NCBI RefSeq assembly: GCF_046000175.1
Contig: NZ_JBEOMB010000032.1
Span: 14,255 to 78,254, forward strand
DNA from: Rhodoplanes sp046000175
GTDB taxonomy: Bacteria; Pseudomonadota; Alphaproteobacteria; Rhizobiales; Xanthobacteraceae
Reading direction: 5' to 3'
DNA: 64,000 nucleotides
Part shown: in pieces, positions 14,436-22,097 of the stretch
Position numbering within the stretch: the first letter of the stretch is position 1
Layout: each line of letters begins with the position of its first letter
The notes under the pieces: model-generated
Seen by the model: only the letters and a program-made list of their open reading frames with translations
Told to the model about the DNA's origin: nothing
The model's database searches: none
Made by a program: the position numbers and the translations under genes

Positions 14436-17237
14436 TCAGCTCGGGATCAGACCCGTGTAGCGGCGCACCTGGACGCGGGCGTCGCGCTGGGTTCCGCCCG
14501 GCCCGTAGTAGTTGGGCCGGAACAGCAGATGACCGTAGTTGCCGACCAGGCTCGTCGGGTTGATGCGGATCGGGCAGACGCTCTGGGTCGAGCCCTCGAT
14601 CAGATCCATGTAGAGCTCGGGGGTGTGGCACATGGTGACCCGCCCCTCTGGCTCGCGATTGTGGATCTTCACCCGGCAGATCATCCGCCCGTGGTCGTTC
14701 CACACCTCGGCCCAGTCGTTGTCGCGCAAGCCGCGGGCCTTCGCCTCGCCGGGCGGCATCTCCAGCACCGGGCCGCCGCGCTGGAGCCGCAGCATCAGCA
14801 CGTTGTCCTTGAAGGTCGAGTGGATGGCGTGGCGGCTGTGCGGCGTGTTGAATCGCAGCGGGAACGCGTCGGCGTCGACCGGCGCTTTGTAGACCGGCAG
14901 CTCGACGCCCATCTCGATGAACCAGTCGTGATCGATGTAGAACTGCTGCCGTCCGGTGAGGGTCGGCCACGGCTTCTTGCTCTCGGTGTAGAACTGGAAC
15001 GGCGTGTAGGGCACGCCCTCCTTGATGGGCGAGGTCCAGTTCGCCTTGAAGCGCTGCGGCCGCTCGCGGATCATGTCGAGCGTGAGGCCCTTGGTGGCCG
15101 GCGCGTTGTCGAGAATGAACTGCGCCGCCTGGGCGGCGCTCTCCAGCTTGCCGTTGTCGGTCTGCTGCGCGTAGAGCGTGGAGAAGTCGCGCGAGACGTT
15201 GAACTGCTCGTCGAAGACGCGCGACATCCCGCGCGCCACCGCGCGGTCCTGCATCTTCTTGGCGAGCAGCGCGAACACGTCCCAGTCGTGCTTCGATTCG
15301 TGCATCGGCGGGATCGCCGGCTCGGTCATGTGGACGAAGGTGTGCTCCTCCGTCATCTGCAGGTCGAGCTTCTCGTACCAGTGCGCGGCCGGCAGCACGA
15401 TGTCGGAATAGAGCGCCATCGAGTCCATGCGCAGGTTGAGATTGACGATCAGGTCGAGCTTCGGCCACAGGTTCTGCAGGACGTATTTCTGGCCCTTCGC
15501 CTGGTTCAGGAAGTTGCCGCGATAGACGATGAACACCTTGGGATCGCGGCCCTCGCGCGGATAGATCGGCATCATCTTCTGGTCGAGGCTGGCGCGCAGA
15601 TACTTGCGGGTGTCGATGCCCACCGTCTCCATGGCGTCGTAGGCGTCGGCGTGCACGTAGGTCCAGATCGTCGTCTGGGTGAAGCGATGCCGCGCCGCGC
15701 CTTGCGGGAACGACAGCGCCAGGACGCCCGGCACCGCGACCGGCTTCCACTGGCCGATGTAGTGGTTGACGCCGCCGCCGTTCTTGCCCTCGTTGCCGGT
15801 GAGCGACGAGAGCAGATGGAAAGCGCGGATCTCGATGTCGCTCCAGTACCAGTGATTGGTGCCGCCACCGCTGATGATCATCGCCGGCTTGACGGTGCCG
15901 TAGGACTTGCCGAGATCGACGATCGCCTTCTCGGCGACGCCGGTGATCTCCGACACCTTCTTGGGTGTGTAGTCGCGCATGATGCGCTCGGCGTAGAGCG
16001 CATAGGCCGGCTTCACGTCGACCGACTTGCCGTCCTTGAGCGTGACCTTGAAGCTGCCCTCGAGCGCCGGGTCGAGATCGCCGAGCGCGATGGTGCCGTC
16101 CGGGAAGGTGTGCGTGTTGCGCCCCAGGTAGGCGGGCTGAGCGGCCGGCCGGCCGCCGGGCGGCTCCTCGCCCCAGCATCCCTTGGCGATCACGGGCTTC
16201 TTGGTCTTGGTGTCCCACACATAGAACTTCGCGGCCGAGCCGCCCTGCACCACGTCGGCCTCGCGCAGGAACTTCTTGGTGTCCGTGCGGATCAGATAGG
16301 GGAGATCGGTCTGCTCCTTGACGTTGGCGACGTCGACCAGCTTGTCGCGCATCAGGACGTGCGCCATGCCGAGCGCCAGCGCCGTGTCGGTGCCGGGCTT
16401 GGGGTGGATCCAGGTATCGGCCTTGATGGTCGTCGCGTTGTAGTCCGGCGCGATGCTGACGACCCGGCTGCCGTTGAGCGCCGCCTCGCTGATGAAGTGC
16501 GCGTCGGGAATGCGAGTGACGGCCGGGCTCGAGCCCCACAGCAGGATCAGCTTGGCGTTGAACCAGTCCGCCGTCTCGGCGGTGTCGCCCTGGACGCCGC
16601 AGGTCTGCGTCTGGCCGGTCGGGTGGTCGCCGTACCAGTCGAAGAAGGTGTGCGTGTGGGCACCGATGAGGTGGGCGAAGCGATGCCCGGCCGAGAACGA
16701 CACCGGCGCGACCGCCGGCACCGGCGTGTAGACGCTGATGCAGTCGACCGCGTGGTCCCGGATCGTGTCGAGCATCTTGTCGGCGATGATGCCGAGCGCC
16801 TCGTCCCAGCTCGCACGGCGCCACTTTCCTTCGCCGCGCGCGCCGGTGCGGATCAGCGGATACTTCACCCGGTGCGGCCCGTAGAGATAGTCCGTCCCGC
16901 AGGCGCCCTTGTTGCAGCCGCGCGGATTGTATTCGGGAACGCCCGCGAGCGGCGGCATGTCCTTCGAGGCCTCCTCGCGGAGCACGATGCCGTTCTTGGT
17001 GTAGACCCAGTGCGGGCAGGCGCCCGTGCAGTTGATCAGATGCGCGCCGCGCGTCTTGGTGTCCCAGCTCCATTTGTCACGGTAGAGCTGCTCCCAGCCG
17101 GCGTAGTCGTGCTGCATCTGCGGCGAGGCCGCTGGCGCCTGGGCCAGCGCCTTCAACGCGAACGGGCCGCTGAACAGCGTGCCCAGATACGCGGCACCGC
17201 CCAATCTCAGCAGATCCCTGCGGGTCGTCTTCGACAT
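14436..17237 (-). CDS. pcrA: Perchlorate reductase-like molybdopterin catalytic subunit
   Basis: This 933-residue type II DMSO-reductase-family enzyme carries a twin-arginine signal (TTRRDLLRLGG) and belongs in the periplasm. The 4Fe-4S site is His66-x3-Cys70-x3-Cys74 with Cys108. The Mo ligand is Asp204 in DWYGDHPTGQTQ, the Asp that defines type II. Long stretches match remembered Dechloromonas/Azospira PcrA: RGAHLINCTGACPH, AGHRFAHLIGAHTHTFFDW, GDLDPALEG and GGGVNHYIGQWKP. A Trp at 497 sits where PcrA has its substrate-gate Trp. With chlorite dismutase one gene upstream, (per)chlorate reduction to chlorite is the best call. Chlorate-only, selenate or nitrate use cannot be excluded by sequence. 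RBS GGGAG precedes ATG 17237. Confidence 0.87.
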   Translation of the reverse strand: MSKTTRRDLLRLGGAAYLGTLFSGPFALKALAQAPAASPQMQHDYAGWEQLYRDKWSWDTKTRGAHLINCTGACPHWVYTKNGIVLREEASKDMPPLAGVPEYNPRGCNKGACGTDYLYGPHRVKYPLIRTGARGEGKWRRASWDEALGIIADKMLDTIRDHAVDCISVYTPVPAVAPVSFSAGHRFAHLIGAHTHTFFDWYGDHPTGQTQTCGVQGDTAETADWFNAKLILLWGSSPAVTRIPDAHFISEAALNGSRVVSIAPDYNATTIKADTWIHPKPGTDTALALGMAHVLMRDKLVDVANVKEQTDLPYLIRTDTKKFLREADVVQGGSAAKFYVWDTKTKKPVIAKGCWGEEPPGGRPAAQPAYLGRNTHTFPDGTIALGDLDPALEGSFKVTLKDGKSVDVKPAYALYAERIMRDYTPKKVSEITGVAEKAIVDLGKSYGTVKPAMIISGGGTNHWYWSDIEIRAFHLLSSLTGNEGKNGGGVNHYIGQWKPVAVPGVLALSFPQGAARHRFTQTTIWTYVHADAYDAMETVGIDTRKYLRASLDQKMMPIYPREGRDPKVFIVYRGNFLNQAKGQKYVLQNLWPKLDLIVNLNLRMDSMALYSDIVLPAAHWYEKLDLQMTEEHTFVHMTEPAIPPMHESKHDWDVFALLAKKMQDRAVARGMSRVFDEQFNVSRDFSTLYAQQTDNGKLESAAQAAQFILDNAPATKGLTLDMIRERPQRFKANWTSPIKEGVPYTPFQFYTESKKPWPTLTGRQQFYIDHDWFIEMGVELPVYKAPVDADAFPLRFNTPHSRHAIHSTFKDNVLMLRLQRGGPVLEMPPGEAKARGLRDNDWAEVWNDHGRMICRVKIHNREPEGRVTMCHTPELYMDLIEGSTQSVCPIRINPTSLVGNYGHLLFRPNYYGPGGTQRDARVQVRRYTGLIPS

Positions 17238-17470
17238 GGAGAATCTCCCGGCGGAAGAGTTTGACAGGATGACGCGCGCGCGACGGCGTCACGCGAGCGA
17301 GAAGGCCGGCAATCGAAACGGGGCGGATCGCGGACGGGGGCGGCGAGCCGGACCGGGACAGGACCTCGCGGACATGTCGGGGGCATGTCGGATCGCGGTC
17401 GTGATGGGGGTGAGGGAGGTCGAACCACCGGCCCGCGCGAACGCGGACCGGCGAACGGCGGAGTCTCCGG

Positions 17471-17504
17471 CGTGAGCGGCAGCGGACACCCGCCACCGCT
17501 CACG
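17471..17504 (-). terminator. Hairpin after cld, possible attenuator
   Basis: CGTGAGCGG and CCGCTCACG form a perfect 9-bp stem with a 16-base loop, a few bases past the cld stop codon. There is no U-run, so it is either a weak terminator or an mRNA-stabilising structure that would separate high cld from lower pcr expression across the 272-base gap. Confidence 0.45.
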
Positions 17505-17509
17505 ACCGG

Positions 17510-18418
17510 TCACATGGAGCGGTCGGCGTCCGAGAGCGTGTTCACCACGGAGTCGATCGACTGGATCGTGCCGAGCACGGTCGGGTTGCCCCAGCGGACG
17601 TGATACTTGTTCTCCGGAACCTGGGCGAGCGCGATCAGCAGATTGTTGAACGCACCGAGATCGTTTGTCTCGAAATAGGTGATGAAGTCGGTGTCGGAGA
17701 GGCCGGTCGAGTGATAGAGCTTGCGCTTGACGTTGACGAGATACTGCAGCGTCGGCGCCGTGTGAACCTCGATCTCCTTCAGCCGCTGCTCGGGCGTCAT
17801 GTTCCACCACTCGGCGTTCTTCTTCACCGGGATCATGATCGCGTAGCGGGGCGCCGGATCCGTGTAGGTGGCCGCGAACAGCCCGGCATTGAGCGTCTCC
17901 GACTTCTGCTTGGTGATGTAGTTGAGCCCCTTGGTGATGCCGACCAGGTTCTCGGTGACGTCGGAGTAGGAGCCGAACTTGGTGGCGCGGAAGTCGGTGA
18001 GGAACTTCTGCGCGGCGGCGAGGTCGTAGGCGTGCACGCGCAGGAAATAGTCGCTCTTGGCGTCGAAGCCGCGGGTCAGGTAGGCGTCGACGATCACCTT
18101 GTCCTTGTGCTTCGCGACGACGGCGAGCACCTCGGCCGCGGCCGCCTTGCGGTCGGCAGCCGGCAGCATCGCGTATTCGGGCCGCAGCTTGTAGACCGCG
18201 AAGTCCCCGAAGACGCCGAGGTCCGTGAGGATCTTCGCGCGGTCGATCGAAGCCATCGGGGCCATCGGGGCTGTCGCCATGGGGGCCGGCGGCATCGGGC
18301 CGGGCGCCGGCATTCCGCCGCCTTGCTGGGTAAGGGCCGTGCCGGCCAGGGCGAGGGACATCGCCGCGGCGAGCCCGAGTTGCAGCCTGTGCCGGCGCGG
18401 CACGAGGATCGAAATCAT
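17510..18418 (-). CDS. cld: Chlorite dismutase (periplasmic, lineage I)
   Basis: A 302-residue precursor of chlorite O2-lyase, a haem b enzyme that turns chlorite into chloride and O2. It has a Sec-type signal (to about residue 30), a Met/Pro-rich linker (36-55) and then the full two-domain ferredoxin-like fold. All active-site parts of the Dechloromonas enzyme are visible: Trp204-Trp205 (AEWWNM), proximal His219 (EVHTAPTL) and distal Arg232 (VNVKRKLYHST). The match around YAIMIPVKKNAEWWNM and DTDFITYFETNDL is near word for word, which marks true chlorite dismutase and not HemQ. GGAGG precedes ATG 18418. It leads the pcr genes and is divergent from sigF, with a SigF-like promoter upstream. 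Confidence 0.95.
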   Translation of the reverse strand: MISILVPRRHRLQLGLAAAMSLALAGTALTQQGGGMPAPGPMPPAPMATAPMAPMASIDRAKILTDLGVFGDFAVYKLRPEYAMLPAADRKAAAAEVLAVVAKHKDKVIVDAYLTRGFDAKSDYFLRVHAYDLAAAQKFLTDFRATKFGSYSDVTENLVGITKGLNYITKQKSETLNAGLFAATYTDPAPRYAIMIPVKKNAEWWNMTPEQRLKEIEVHTAPTLQYLVNVKRKLYHSTGLSDTDFITYFETNDLGAFNNLLIALAQVPENKYHVRWGNPTVLGTIQSIDSVVNTLSDADRSM

Positions 18419-18510
18419 GTCTGCCTCCGCGTGTGAATCAGCGGGCGGCGCGGCCGGGGGTCGCCCTCGTGCGGTCGGAGACCGGCGAGGGCTGGCGTCG
18501 TCCATCCTAT

Positions 18511-18537
18511 TCTTCGGCGGATGGTGGCCGGTGTTAC
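18511..18537 (-). promoter_or_regulatory. Putative SigF-type promoter for cld
   Basis: Reading leftward: GTAACA (18537-18532), 15 bases, CGAAGA (18516-18511). The same hexamer and spacing occur on the other strand before sigF. As remembered, Caulobacter SigF promoters have a GTAACC-type -35 and a CGAA -10 with a similar gap. The start site would fall near 18504, leaving a leader of about 85 bases before cld. Confidence 0.65.
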
Positions 18538-18610
18538 TGGTCCGACGGGGTCGGGTGTAGTACCTAGGCACCCGCCATGCCGGGTGCGGGAAGATTAATT
18601 CCGGCCCGGC

Positions 18611-18637
18611 GTAACATCGGCGCGATCGAGCCGAAAA
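18611..18637 (+). promoter_or_regulatory. Putative SigF-type promoter for sigF-nrsF
   Basis: Reading rightward: GTAACA (18611-18616), 15 bases, CGAAAA (18632-18637). It matches the cld-side motif in both elements and in spacing. Predicted transcription would start at or next to the sigF ATG (18643), implying a leaderless or nearly leaderless message. An alternative is that sigF starts further downstream, at the in-frame ATG 18688. Confidence 0.58.
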
Positions 18638-18642
18638 GGACT

Positions 18643-19203
18643 ATGAACGTGCGGGTGGACCGCAGCGAGCACGACCTAGCGGAGGCCATGAGAGCGGCGT
18701 CGCGCGGCGACGCTGCCGCTTACACACGATTGCTGCGGGACGTCGCCGAGTGGCTGAGGCCGATCATCCGACGCGAACTCGTTCGCTCCGGCCGGTCGGG
18801 AGCCGATGCGGAGGACATCGTGCAGGACACATTGCTCGCGCTTCATTTGAAGCGGCACACCTGGGACGAGGCGCGTCCGATCGGGCCCTGGATCCGTGCG
18901 ATCGCGCGGCACAAGCTGATCGACACGCTCCGGCTTCCACGCGGGCGCGGCAACGACGTGTCGATCGACGAGTTCGGTGACCTGCTGGTGGCCGACGAGC
19001 CGGCACGCCCGGCCCTCGAGCGCGATGTCGAGCGCCGCCTCGATGCGCTGCCGCCGGGCCAGAGACAGGTCATTCAGGCGATCGCCATCGACGGACTGTC
19101 GATCGGCGAGGCCGCGGCGAAGTTTTCGATGACGGCGGTCGCGGTGCGGGTCGCGCTCCACCGCGCTCTCAAATCGCTCAACAGCACGGCGGGCGTAACA
19201 TGA
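18643..19203 (+). CDS. sigF: ECF sigma factor, SigF-like
   Basis: A 186-residue group IV sigma factor with only regions 2 and 4. Region 2 shows DAEDIVQDTLLALHLKRHTWDEARPIG (split around residue 65) followed by PWIRAIARHKLIDTLR, the core- and -10-binding helices. Region 4 has RRLDALPPGQRQVIQAIAIDG and a helix-turn-helix ending AVRVALHRALKSL. The HTWD-RPIGPWIRAI pattern is that of Caulobacter SigF-type ECF factors. Its stop overlaps the nrsF start (ATGA). In Azospira, a SigF/NrsF pair in the perchlorate island responds to hypochlorite; the placement here against cld suggests the same job. The start at 18643 has AAGGA closely spaced; the longer frame begins before the promoter motif. Confidence 0.85.
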   Translation: MNVRVDRSEHDLAEAMRAASRGDAAAYTRLLRDVAEWLRPIIRRELVRSGRSGADAEDIVQDTLLALHLKRHTWDEARPIGPWIRAIARHKLIDTLRLPRGRGNDVSIDEFGDLLVADEPARPALERDVERRLDALPPGQRQVIQAIAIDGLSIGEAAAKFSMTAVAVRVALHRALKSLNSTAGVT

Positions 19204-19835
19204 AGACCGATGAGCTCATTCAAGCCCTCGTGGCCGATCGCGAGACGCGTGAGCCGTTCGGGTCCGGCGCGCTGGCCGGCGCGGTGGGACTCGGGCTGGT
19301 CGGTTCTCTGCTTGTCTATGCCGCGACTCTGGCGCCGCGCGATCTCTCGACGGCGCTTTTCCAGCCTCGGTTCGATTTCAAGCTGATCGTCGCACTCACG
19401 CTCGCCCTCGCTGCGGTGCCGATCGTCGGGCGGCTCGCGCGGCCGGACGGGCAGCCCGGGCGCGCCACGCTGGCGGTGCTGATCGCACCCCTCCTGCTCG
19501 CGATCGGCGTGCTGGTCGAGCTGGCCGTGGTCGACGCCGCGGCATGGCGGACTCGGTTGATCGGCGAGAACGCCGTCGCCTGCCTGCTCTGCATCCCGCT
19601 GCTCTCGGCTCCGATCCTCGCGGCCGTCATCCTGTTCCTGAGAAGGGGCGCGCCGACCCGGCCGGATCTTGCCGGCGTGTTCGCCGGCCTGCTGGGCGGC
19701 GGTCTTGGTGCCTTCCTCTATGCCAGCCACTGCCCGGACGACTCGCCCCTGTTCGTCGCCGCCTGGTATCCAGTCGCGATCTTGGTCGTGACCGTGGTCG
19801 GCTGGGGCGTGGCGCGCGTCTTCGTCCGGTGGTGA
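19200..19835 (+). CDS. nrsF: NrsF-family membrane anti-sigma factor
   Basis: This 211-residue protein has six predicted membrane helices and matches the DUF1109/NrsF family: MKTDELIQALVADRE at the cytoplasmic N-terminus, then ACLLCIPLLSAPILA, RRGAPTRPDLAGVFAGLLGGG and LYASHCPDDSPLFVAAWYP. NrsF holds SigF at the membrane and releases it when oxidised. The two conserved cysteines thought to sense oxidants are both present, in CLLCIPLL and in SHCPDDSP. Translation is coupled to sigF by a four-base overlap. A chlorine-oxyanion by-product such as hypochlorite is the likely signal (inference from the Azospira system). Confidence 0.85.
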   Translation: MKTDELIQALVADRETREPFGSGALAGAVGLGLVGSLLVYAATLAPRDLSTALFQPRFDFKLIVALTLALAAVPIVGRLARPDGQPGRATLAVLIAPLLLAIGVLVELAVVDAAAWRTRLIGENAVACLLCIPLLSAPILAAVILFLRRGAPTRPDLAGVFAGLLGGGLGAFLYASHCPDDSPLFVAAWYPVAILVVTVVGWGVARVFVRW

Positions 19836-20205
19836 AAGGGCCATACGTCCTGGCCGCATGCTGCATCAGCTACGCCTCTTGAAGTTCGGTGCCGTTTACC
19901 GACGAAAGCATCGAGCTTGGTCGGTCTTTTGCAGCCCGGCCGCTGCGACGTCCCGTGAAACCGGTGGTTCGATTCGGCTGGGTGGAGGTGTAGGTGGCGG
20001 GAAGACTGGTTATCTCTCCTGTTGTTCCTTAACTTTGCTGGGAAGAGATCTACCCGTGCGCGGAAACGGCGATCAGAAAAGCGAGAAATCGCGGCTGAGG
20101 CGCCACGACTTGATTGCAGCAGGCCAGACGGATTAGGGTTGAGAGAATTTGACGGGCTGTCCGAGTTGGCGCCTGTAACCCGCCGCCTTACTGGACGGAA
20201 TTGGC
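19836..20205. other. Lower-GC spacer at the right edge of the island
   Basis: About 370 bases with no gene I can support. Base composition is visibly more AT-rich than the surroundings (for example TTATCTCTCCTGTTGTTCCT near 20010). Short open frames have no family features. It separates nrsF from a broken hsdR and probably contains the island junction. Confidence 0.5.
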
Positions 20206-20565
20206 GACTCTCCTCAGGTCCGGCGGCCCAAGCACGACGACGTTCCCGCCGAGGTCCGGGCGGACGAGCATGCCGTCGCGGTGTTCAACTCGCTCCAGAA
20301 CGCCATGAGCGGGATCACCGGACCGCAGGGCGGCAATATCCGGCCCGTGCTGGCCGCCGCCGCGCTGGAGCTGGTGTCGATCGTCAAGACGCTGAAGGTC
20401 GTCAACTGGACCGAGAATGTCGACGTCCAGAATGCCATGCGGAACCGCATGGACGACTACTTCTTCGACGTCGTGCGCGACCAGCACGGCATCGCGCTGG
20501 AGCCGGAGCAGATCGACGCGATCGTCGATGCCGTGCTCAAGGTCGCACGCGCGCGGATGGCCTGA
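20206..20565 (+). pseudogene. C-terminal remnant of a type I restriction endonuclease subunit (HsdR)
   Basis: An in-frame stretch of about 120 codons without a proper start reads RRPKHDDVPAEVRADEHA, VFNSLQNAMSG, then VNWTENVDVQNAMRNRMDDY, FFDVVRDQHGIALEPEQID and a final helix VLKVARARMA. That end pattern (WTxxxDVQNxMRNxMDDYLF...RD..GI.L) is the C-terminal helical region of HsdR, needed for complex assembly. The roughly 900 upstream residues with nuclease and helicase motors are gone. The following YgjP-type metalloprotease gene is commonly the last gene of such type I operons. The break coincides with the right edge of the sigF/cld region. Confidence 0.7.
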
Positions 20566-20567
20566 GG

Positions 20568-21272
20568 ATGCACGGATCGATCGCCTATGCGGGCCAAAGG
20601 ATCGACTACTCGGCCCGCCACTCGGCCCGCAAGACGCTCGCGATCTCGGTCCACCCGGACGGCGCCGTCGAGGTCGTCGCGCCGGCCGGCACCGATCGGC
20701 ATGTCATCGAACAGCGGCTGTTGCGGCGTGCGGGGTGGGTGCTGCAGCAGCGCCGCTGGTTCGAGCAGTTCCTGCCGCGCACGCCCGAGCGGCGCTACGT
20801 CGGCGGCGAGACGCACCTCTATCTCGGCCGCCAGTACCGGCTGAAGGTCGAGAGCGGCGACGAGGAGGGGGTGCGCCTGAAGGGCGGCTACTTCCGAATC
20901 ACGGTCGCCGGCACGCCGTCGCCGGAGCGCGTTCGCGTGCTGCTGGAGGCGTGGTATCGCGAGCGCGCCGACTGCAAGCTGCAGGAGCGCTTCGAGGCGA
21001 TCGTCGCGCGCTTCTCGCGAATCGCGGCGCGGACGCCGAGCCTCGCCATCCGGCCCATGAAGCGCCGCTGGGGCAGCCACAGCGGCAGAGGCCGAATCAC
21101 GCTCAATCGCGACCTGGTCCGCGCGCCGCTGCCCTGCATCGACTACGTGATCGTCCACGAGCTGGCCCACGCCCGCCACCCGAACCACGGCCGCGCCTTC
21201 TTCGACCTGCTCGCTCAGATGATGCCGGAGTGGGAGAGGCGGAAGCTCGCCCTGGAGCGCATGCTGGCGTGA
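20568..21272 (+). CDS. YgjP-type zinc metallopeptidase (DUF45/WLM-like)
   Basis: A 234-residue soluble protein with the gluzincin motif HELAHARHPNHG near residue 200 (HExxH plus a downstream His) and the family block RPMKRRWGSHSGRGRITLNRDL before it. This is the YgjP/DUF45 family, frequently encoded beside type I restriction-modification genes. The biological substrate is unknown. It starts 3 bases after the hsdR remnant, with GAGG as ribosome site, so it is likely the surviving last gene of a restriction operon whose promoter has been lost or replaced. Confidence 0.82.
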   Translation: MHGSIAYAGQRIDYSARHSARKTLAISVHPDGAVEVVAPAGTDRHVIEQRLLRRAGWVLQQRRWFEQFLPRTPERRYVGGETHLYLGRQYRLKVESGDEEGVRLKGGYFRITVAGTPSPERVRVLLEAWYRERADCKLQERFEAIVARFSRIAARTPSLAIRPMKRRWGSHSGRGRITLNRDLVRAPLPCIDYVIVHELAHARHPNHGRAFFDLLAQMMPEWERRKLALERMLA

Positions 21273-21570
21273 AGGGGGAGCGTGGCTGCGAATCGTATGC
21301 CCCGCCGCACGACGAACCCAGGGTCTGGCGGGTGCGAATGGGGTGGGCTCGGGATCCCTGCCGGCCATGACGCGGGACCGGTATGCGGTCCGCCGGGGCG
21401 TCATCCGCGATTCGCCTCGGAACGTTCGGCCCTGAAAAAAGAACGGCTGCGACTGCCCTACGATTCGCGCCGTGCTTCCAATGTGCTTCCAGAAGGGAGA
21501 AACGGCGCAGCCGCGCCGCGGTCGCTCATACGAGCCGCGACCTAAACCGGTGAATAATCAGAGGTATTTT

Positions 21571-21646
<76 letters not shown>

Positions 21647-21846
21647 ACGCGCGACACGGGCTTGGGCGTTCCGTGTCGAAAGTCTCACCCTTGAACGTCT
21701 CACCCCGGTGTCGTCCGCCGGCCTTTCGGCCAGATCGGCGGTCCGTCCCGCCGGGGTGTCGTCCCGAGCGTTCTAGGCCCGGTCGCCGGCCGGTTCAAGG
21801 CCCGGCGCGTCGGCGCCGCGCTTAGAACCACACCTTGGGCCGGACA

Positions 21847-22097
21847 TCAAGTCTCTTCCTCGTCCTCGATGTCGCCGCCGAGAATTTCCGACACGTCCGT
21901 GTCCTCTTCCTCGTCCTCGGCGATGAAGGCGTCGTCGTCGAGGCTCTCGTCGAGATCGACGTCCTCGGCGCCACCGGGGCGGCGACCTCGTAGACGGTGC
22001 CGCATTTCGGGCAGACGATCGGGTCCTTGGACAGATCGTAGAACTTGGCGCCGCACGAGGCGCAGAGGCGTTTCGTACCGAGCTCGGGTTTTGCCAC
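21847..22097 (-). pseudogene. FYDLN-type acidic zinc-ribbon protein, frameshifted
   Basis: From GTG 22097 the frame reads VAKPELGTKRLCASCGAKF, YDLSKDPIVCPKCGTVYEVA: the zinc ribbon (CASC...CPKC) of the alphaproteobacterial TIGR02300 family. The family's acidic tail then appears in a different frame as EDVDLDESLDDDAF ... SEILGGDIEDEEET, ending at TGA 21847. The total length (251 bases) is not a multiple of three, so one base is missing or extra near 21975 within a GGCGCC/CCGGGG-rich run. It could be a real mutation or a sequencing error in a GC-rich stretch. The family's function is unknown; a ribosome site (AAGGA) precedes the GTG. Confidence 0.75.

Noticed and set aside
14268..17264. 998-codon open frame antisense to pcrA
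   Set aside because: It has no family motifs and mirrors the codon bias of pcrA, as expected in high-GC DNA; pcrA is strongly supported.
17510..18418. HemQ (coproheme decarboxylase) instead of chlorite dismutase
   Set aside because: A signal peptide, the WWNM, EVHT and VKRKLYHS blocks and the pcr neighbours fit true chlorite dismutase; HemQ is cytoplasmic and lacks the distal Arg.
18577..18642. Upstream ATG 18577 as sigF start
   Set aside because: It would place the start before the GTAACA/CGAA motif and adds residues not typical of the family.
1933..20205. Attachment-site duplication of the tRNA-Ile 3' end at the right edge
   Set aside because: I searched by eye for GGGCCCACCA-type sequence around 19.8-20.2 kb and found no copy; no integrase gene is present.
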